From NCBI GenBank assembly GCA_025361465.1, contig JANYAG010000028.1, positions 1 through 6,382 of the forward strand: a DNA stretch of 6,382 nucleotides, read 5' to 3'. The position numbers and the translations under genes are program-made. The notes below the pieces were generated by a model. That model did no database searches. It had not been told where the DNA came from and saw only the letters and a list, made by a program, of their open reading frames with translations. Below, one piece after another: positions 5,751-6,382 of the stretch. Origin of the DNA: Gemmatimonadota bacterium (GTDB lineage: Bacteria > Gemmatimonadota > Gemmatimonadetes > Gemmatimonadales > GWC2-71-9). The stretch's first letter is position 1. Every line of letters begins with the position of its first letter.

Positions 5751-6180
5751 ATCCGGCAAGACCGGGGTGAACGCGGACATCAACGTCACCCCGATGATCG
5801 ACGTGATGCTGGTGCTCCTGATCATCTTCATGATCGTTGCCCCGCTGCTGGCGGCCGGATTCCAGGCCACCATGCCGAGCGGCACGAACGTGGAGAAGCA
5901 GGAAGAGAAGGAGCACGAAATCACGTTGGGGCTTGATGTCGCGGGAAAGTACTACGTCAACAAGCAGCCGATCGCGATGGCCATGGTCGAGGATTCGCTC
6001 CGCAAGATGTTCGACGCGAACCCGCTGGATCACCGGCTCTTCTTCAAGGCTGACGCGAATTTGCCCTATTCGAAGATCCAGGAGGCCATCGAAATTGGCC
6101 GCCGCGCCGGGGCCCGAAATCTTGTCGCCATTGCCGACAAGAGGGGTGGCCTGATGGGCGAAGAGAAGGGGAAGAAATAG
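5731..6180 (+). CDS. exbD: ExbD/TolR-family motor subunit, first copy
   Basis: This 149-residue protein is the single-pass partner of ExbB. The short cytoplasmic start is followed by the family signature INVTPMIDVMLVLLIIFM, in which Asp24 is the proton-carrying residue (Asp25 in E. coli ExbD). The membrane helix spans about 22-42. The periplasmic domain has the usual order: a TLGLDVAGKYYVN strand pair, a helix, FFKADANLPYSKIQEAIEIG, and a last strand NLVAIADK. The start is a GTG inside the end of exbB, giving a 20-bp overlap; AAGGCGG at 5715-5721 is a reasonable ribosome site 9 bases upstream. An in-frame GTG at 5767 would leave too short an N-terminus, and the first ATG (5794) falls within the signature. 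The overlap implies coupling that keeps ExbB and ExbD levels in ratio. Confidence 0.93.
   Translation: MAISTGKSGKTGVNADINVTPMIDVMLVLLIIFMIVAPLLAAGFQATMPSGTNVEKQEEKEHEITLGLDVAGKYYVNKQPIAMAMVEDSLRKMFDANPLDHRLFFKADANLPYSKIQEAIEIGRRAGARNLVAIADKRGGLMGEEKGKK
5776..5832 (+). repeat. Copy 1 of a 57-bp near-identical exbD repeat
   Basis: This segment encodes DINVTPMIDVMLVLLIIFM of the first ExbD. It matches 6222-6278 in the second exbD at 53 of 57 bases by my count, with the same orientation and a 446-bp offset. The identity is concentrated over the channel helix; the flanking parts of the two genes diverge. Confidence 0.8.
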
Positions 6181-6182
6181 CC

Positions 6183-6382
6183 ATGGCCATGTCAGCGGGA
6201 AGTTCCGGAGGCGTCAACTCCGACATCAACGTGACGCCGATGATCGACGTGCTCCTGGTGCTCCTGATCATCTTCATGGTGGTCATCGCACTCGGTCGCA
6301 CGGCCATGGAGATTGTCATCCCGCCCGTGGATACCGGCGCGAAAGCCACGCCGTCCAGGGACCAGATCGTGCTGGAGATCAG
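6183..6382 (+). CDS. exbD: ExbD/TolR-family motor subunit, second copy (3' end outside window)
   Basis: This gene runs off the right edge; 66 full codons are visible. It carries the signature INVTPMIDVLLVLLIIFM with the proton-carrying Asp at residue 22, a membrane helix at about 20-40, and the beginning of the periplasmic domain (RTAMEIVIPPVDTG, then DQIVLEI). The start ATG 6183 has AAGGGGA at 6166-6172 ten bases upstream and follows the first exbD stop by 2 bp; ATG 6189 in the same frame is a less well placed alternative. It is a paralogue, not a fragment of the first copy: outside the signature the residues differ (VVIALGRTAM against IVAPLLAAGF). Tandem exbD pairs are known in Ton clusters of several non-proteobacterial phyla, where a hetero-pair may serve one motor. 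Confidence 0.9.
   Translation, partial: MAMSAGSSGGVNSDINVTPMIDVLLVLLIIFMVVIALGRTAMEIVIPPVDTGAKATPSRDQIVLEI
6222..6278 (+). repeat. Copy 2 of the 57-bp near-identical exbD repeat
   Basis: This is the partner of 5776-5832, with four base differences (two third-position changes in the Val-Thr codons, two in the Met-to-Leu codon). It is best explained by strong protein conservation with shared codon preference, possibly helped by duplication or gene conversion. Confidence 0.8.

Noticed and set aside
1..6382. Mobile elements, CRISPR arrays, tRNA or rRNA genes
   Set aside because: No transposase or integrase coding, no regularly spaced repeats, and no tRNA or rRNA signature was seen; the window is almost fully accounted for by coding genes.

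Overview
The window is high-GC, gene-dense DNA with every convincing gene on the + strand. It carries a membrane-signalling cluster followed by an energy-transduction cluster. The organism is a Gram-negative (diderm) bacterium: there is a lipoprotein signal and a TonB/ExbB/ExbD system that powers outer-membrane transport. The short TonB opening MFDMLIESKPKK, the ExbB style and the tonB-exbB-exbD-exbD order remind me most of Gemmatimonadota. That is recollection of family style, not a search result; Acidobacteriota or another high-GC diderm phylum remains possible.

Region 1 (33-4122) is a tightly packed signalling operon. It encodes a small NTF2-like lipoprotein, a soluble PAS histidine kinase, an OmpR/PhoB-type response regulator, and a membrane histidine kinase with a periplasmic sensor and HAMP domain. 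The junctions are a 25-bp (or 4-bp GTGA) overlap, a 4-bp ATGA overlap, and a stop codon directly abutting the next ATG. Translational coupling and a single transcript are therefore likely. The unusual point is that one regulator sits between two kinases of different classes. The promoter must lie left of the window.

Region 2 (4123-4231) is a 109-bp intergenic gap. It contains two 7-bp direct repeats, CTGTCAT and TTGTCAT, separated by 4 bp. This is the layout of a PhoB-type operator and closely resembles the E. coli Pho box. No terminator is visible after the kinase.

Region 3 (4232-6382) is a Ton-type energising operon: tonB, exbB, exbD and a second exbD cut by the right edge. ExbB/ExbD form the inner-membrane proton-driven motor, and TonB carries the energy across the periplasm to TonB-dependent receptors. 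The key residues are visible: SxxxH in the TonB membrane helix, the IAEAL glutamate of ExbB, and the membrane aspartate of both ExbDs. The tonB-exbB gap holds GC-rich inverted repeats that can fold in mutually exclusive ways.

The testable model is that the two-kinase system, or a PhoB homologue elsewhere, controls the Ton operon through the repeat in the 4123-4231 gap, perhaps linking outer-membrane uptake to phosphate or another envelope signal. All gene families here are known; the possible novelty is in the wiring.
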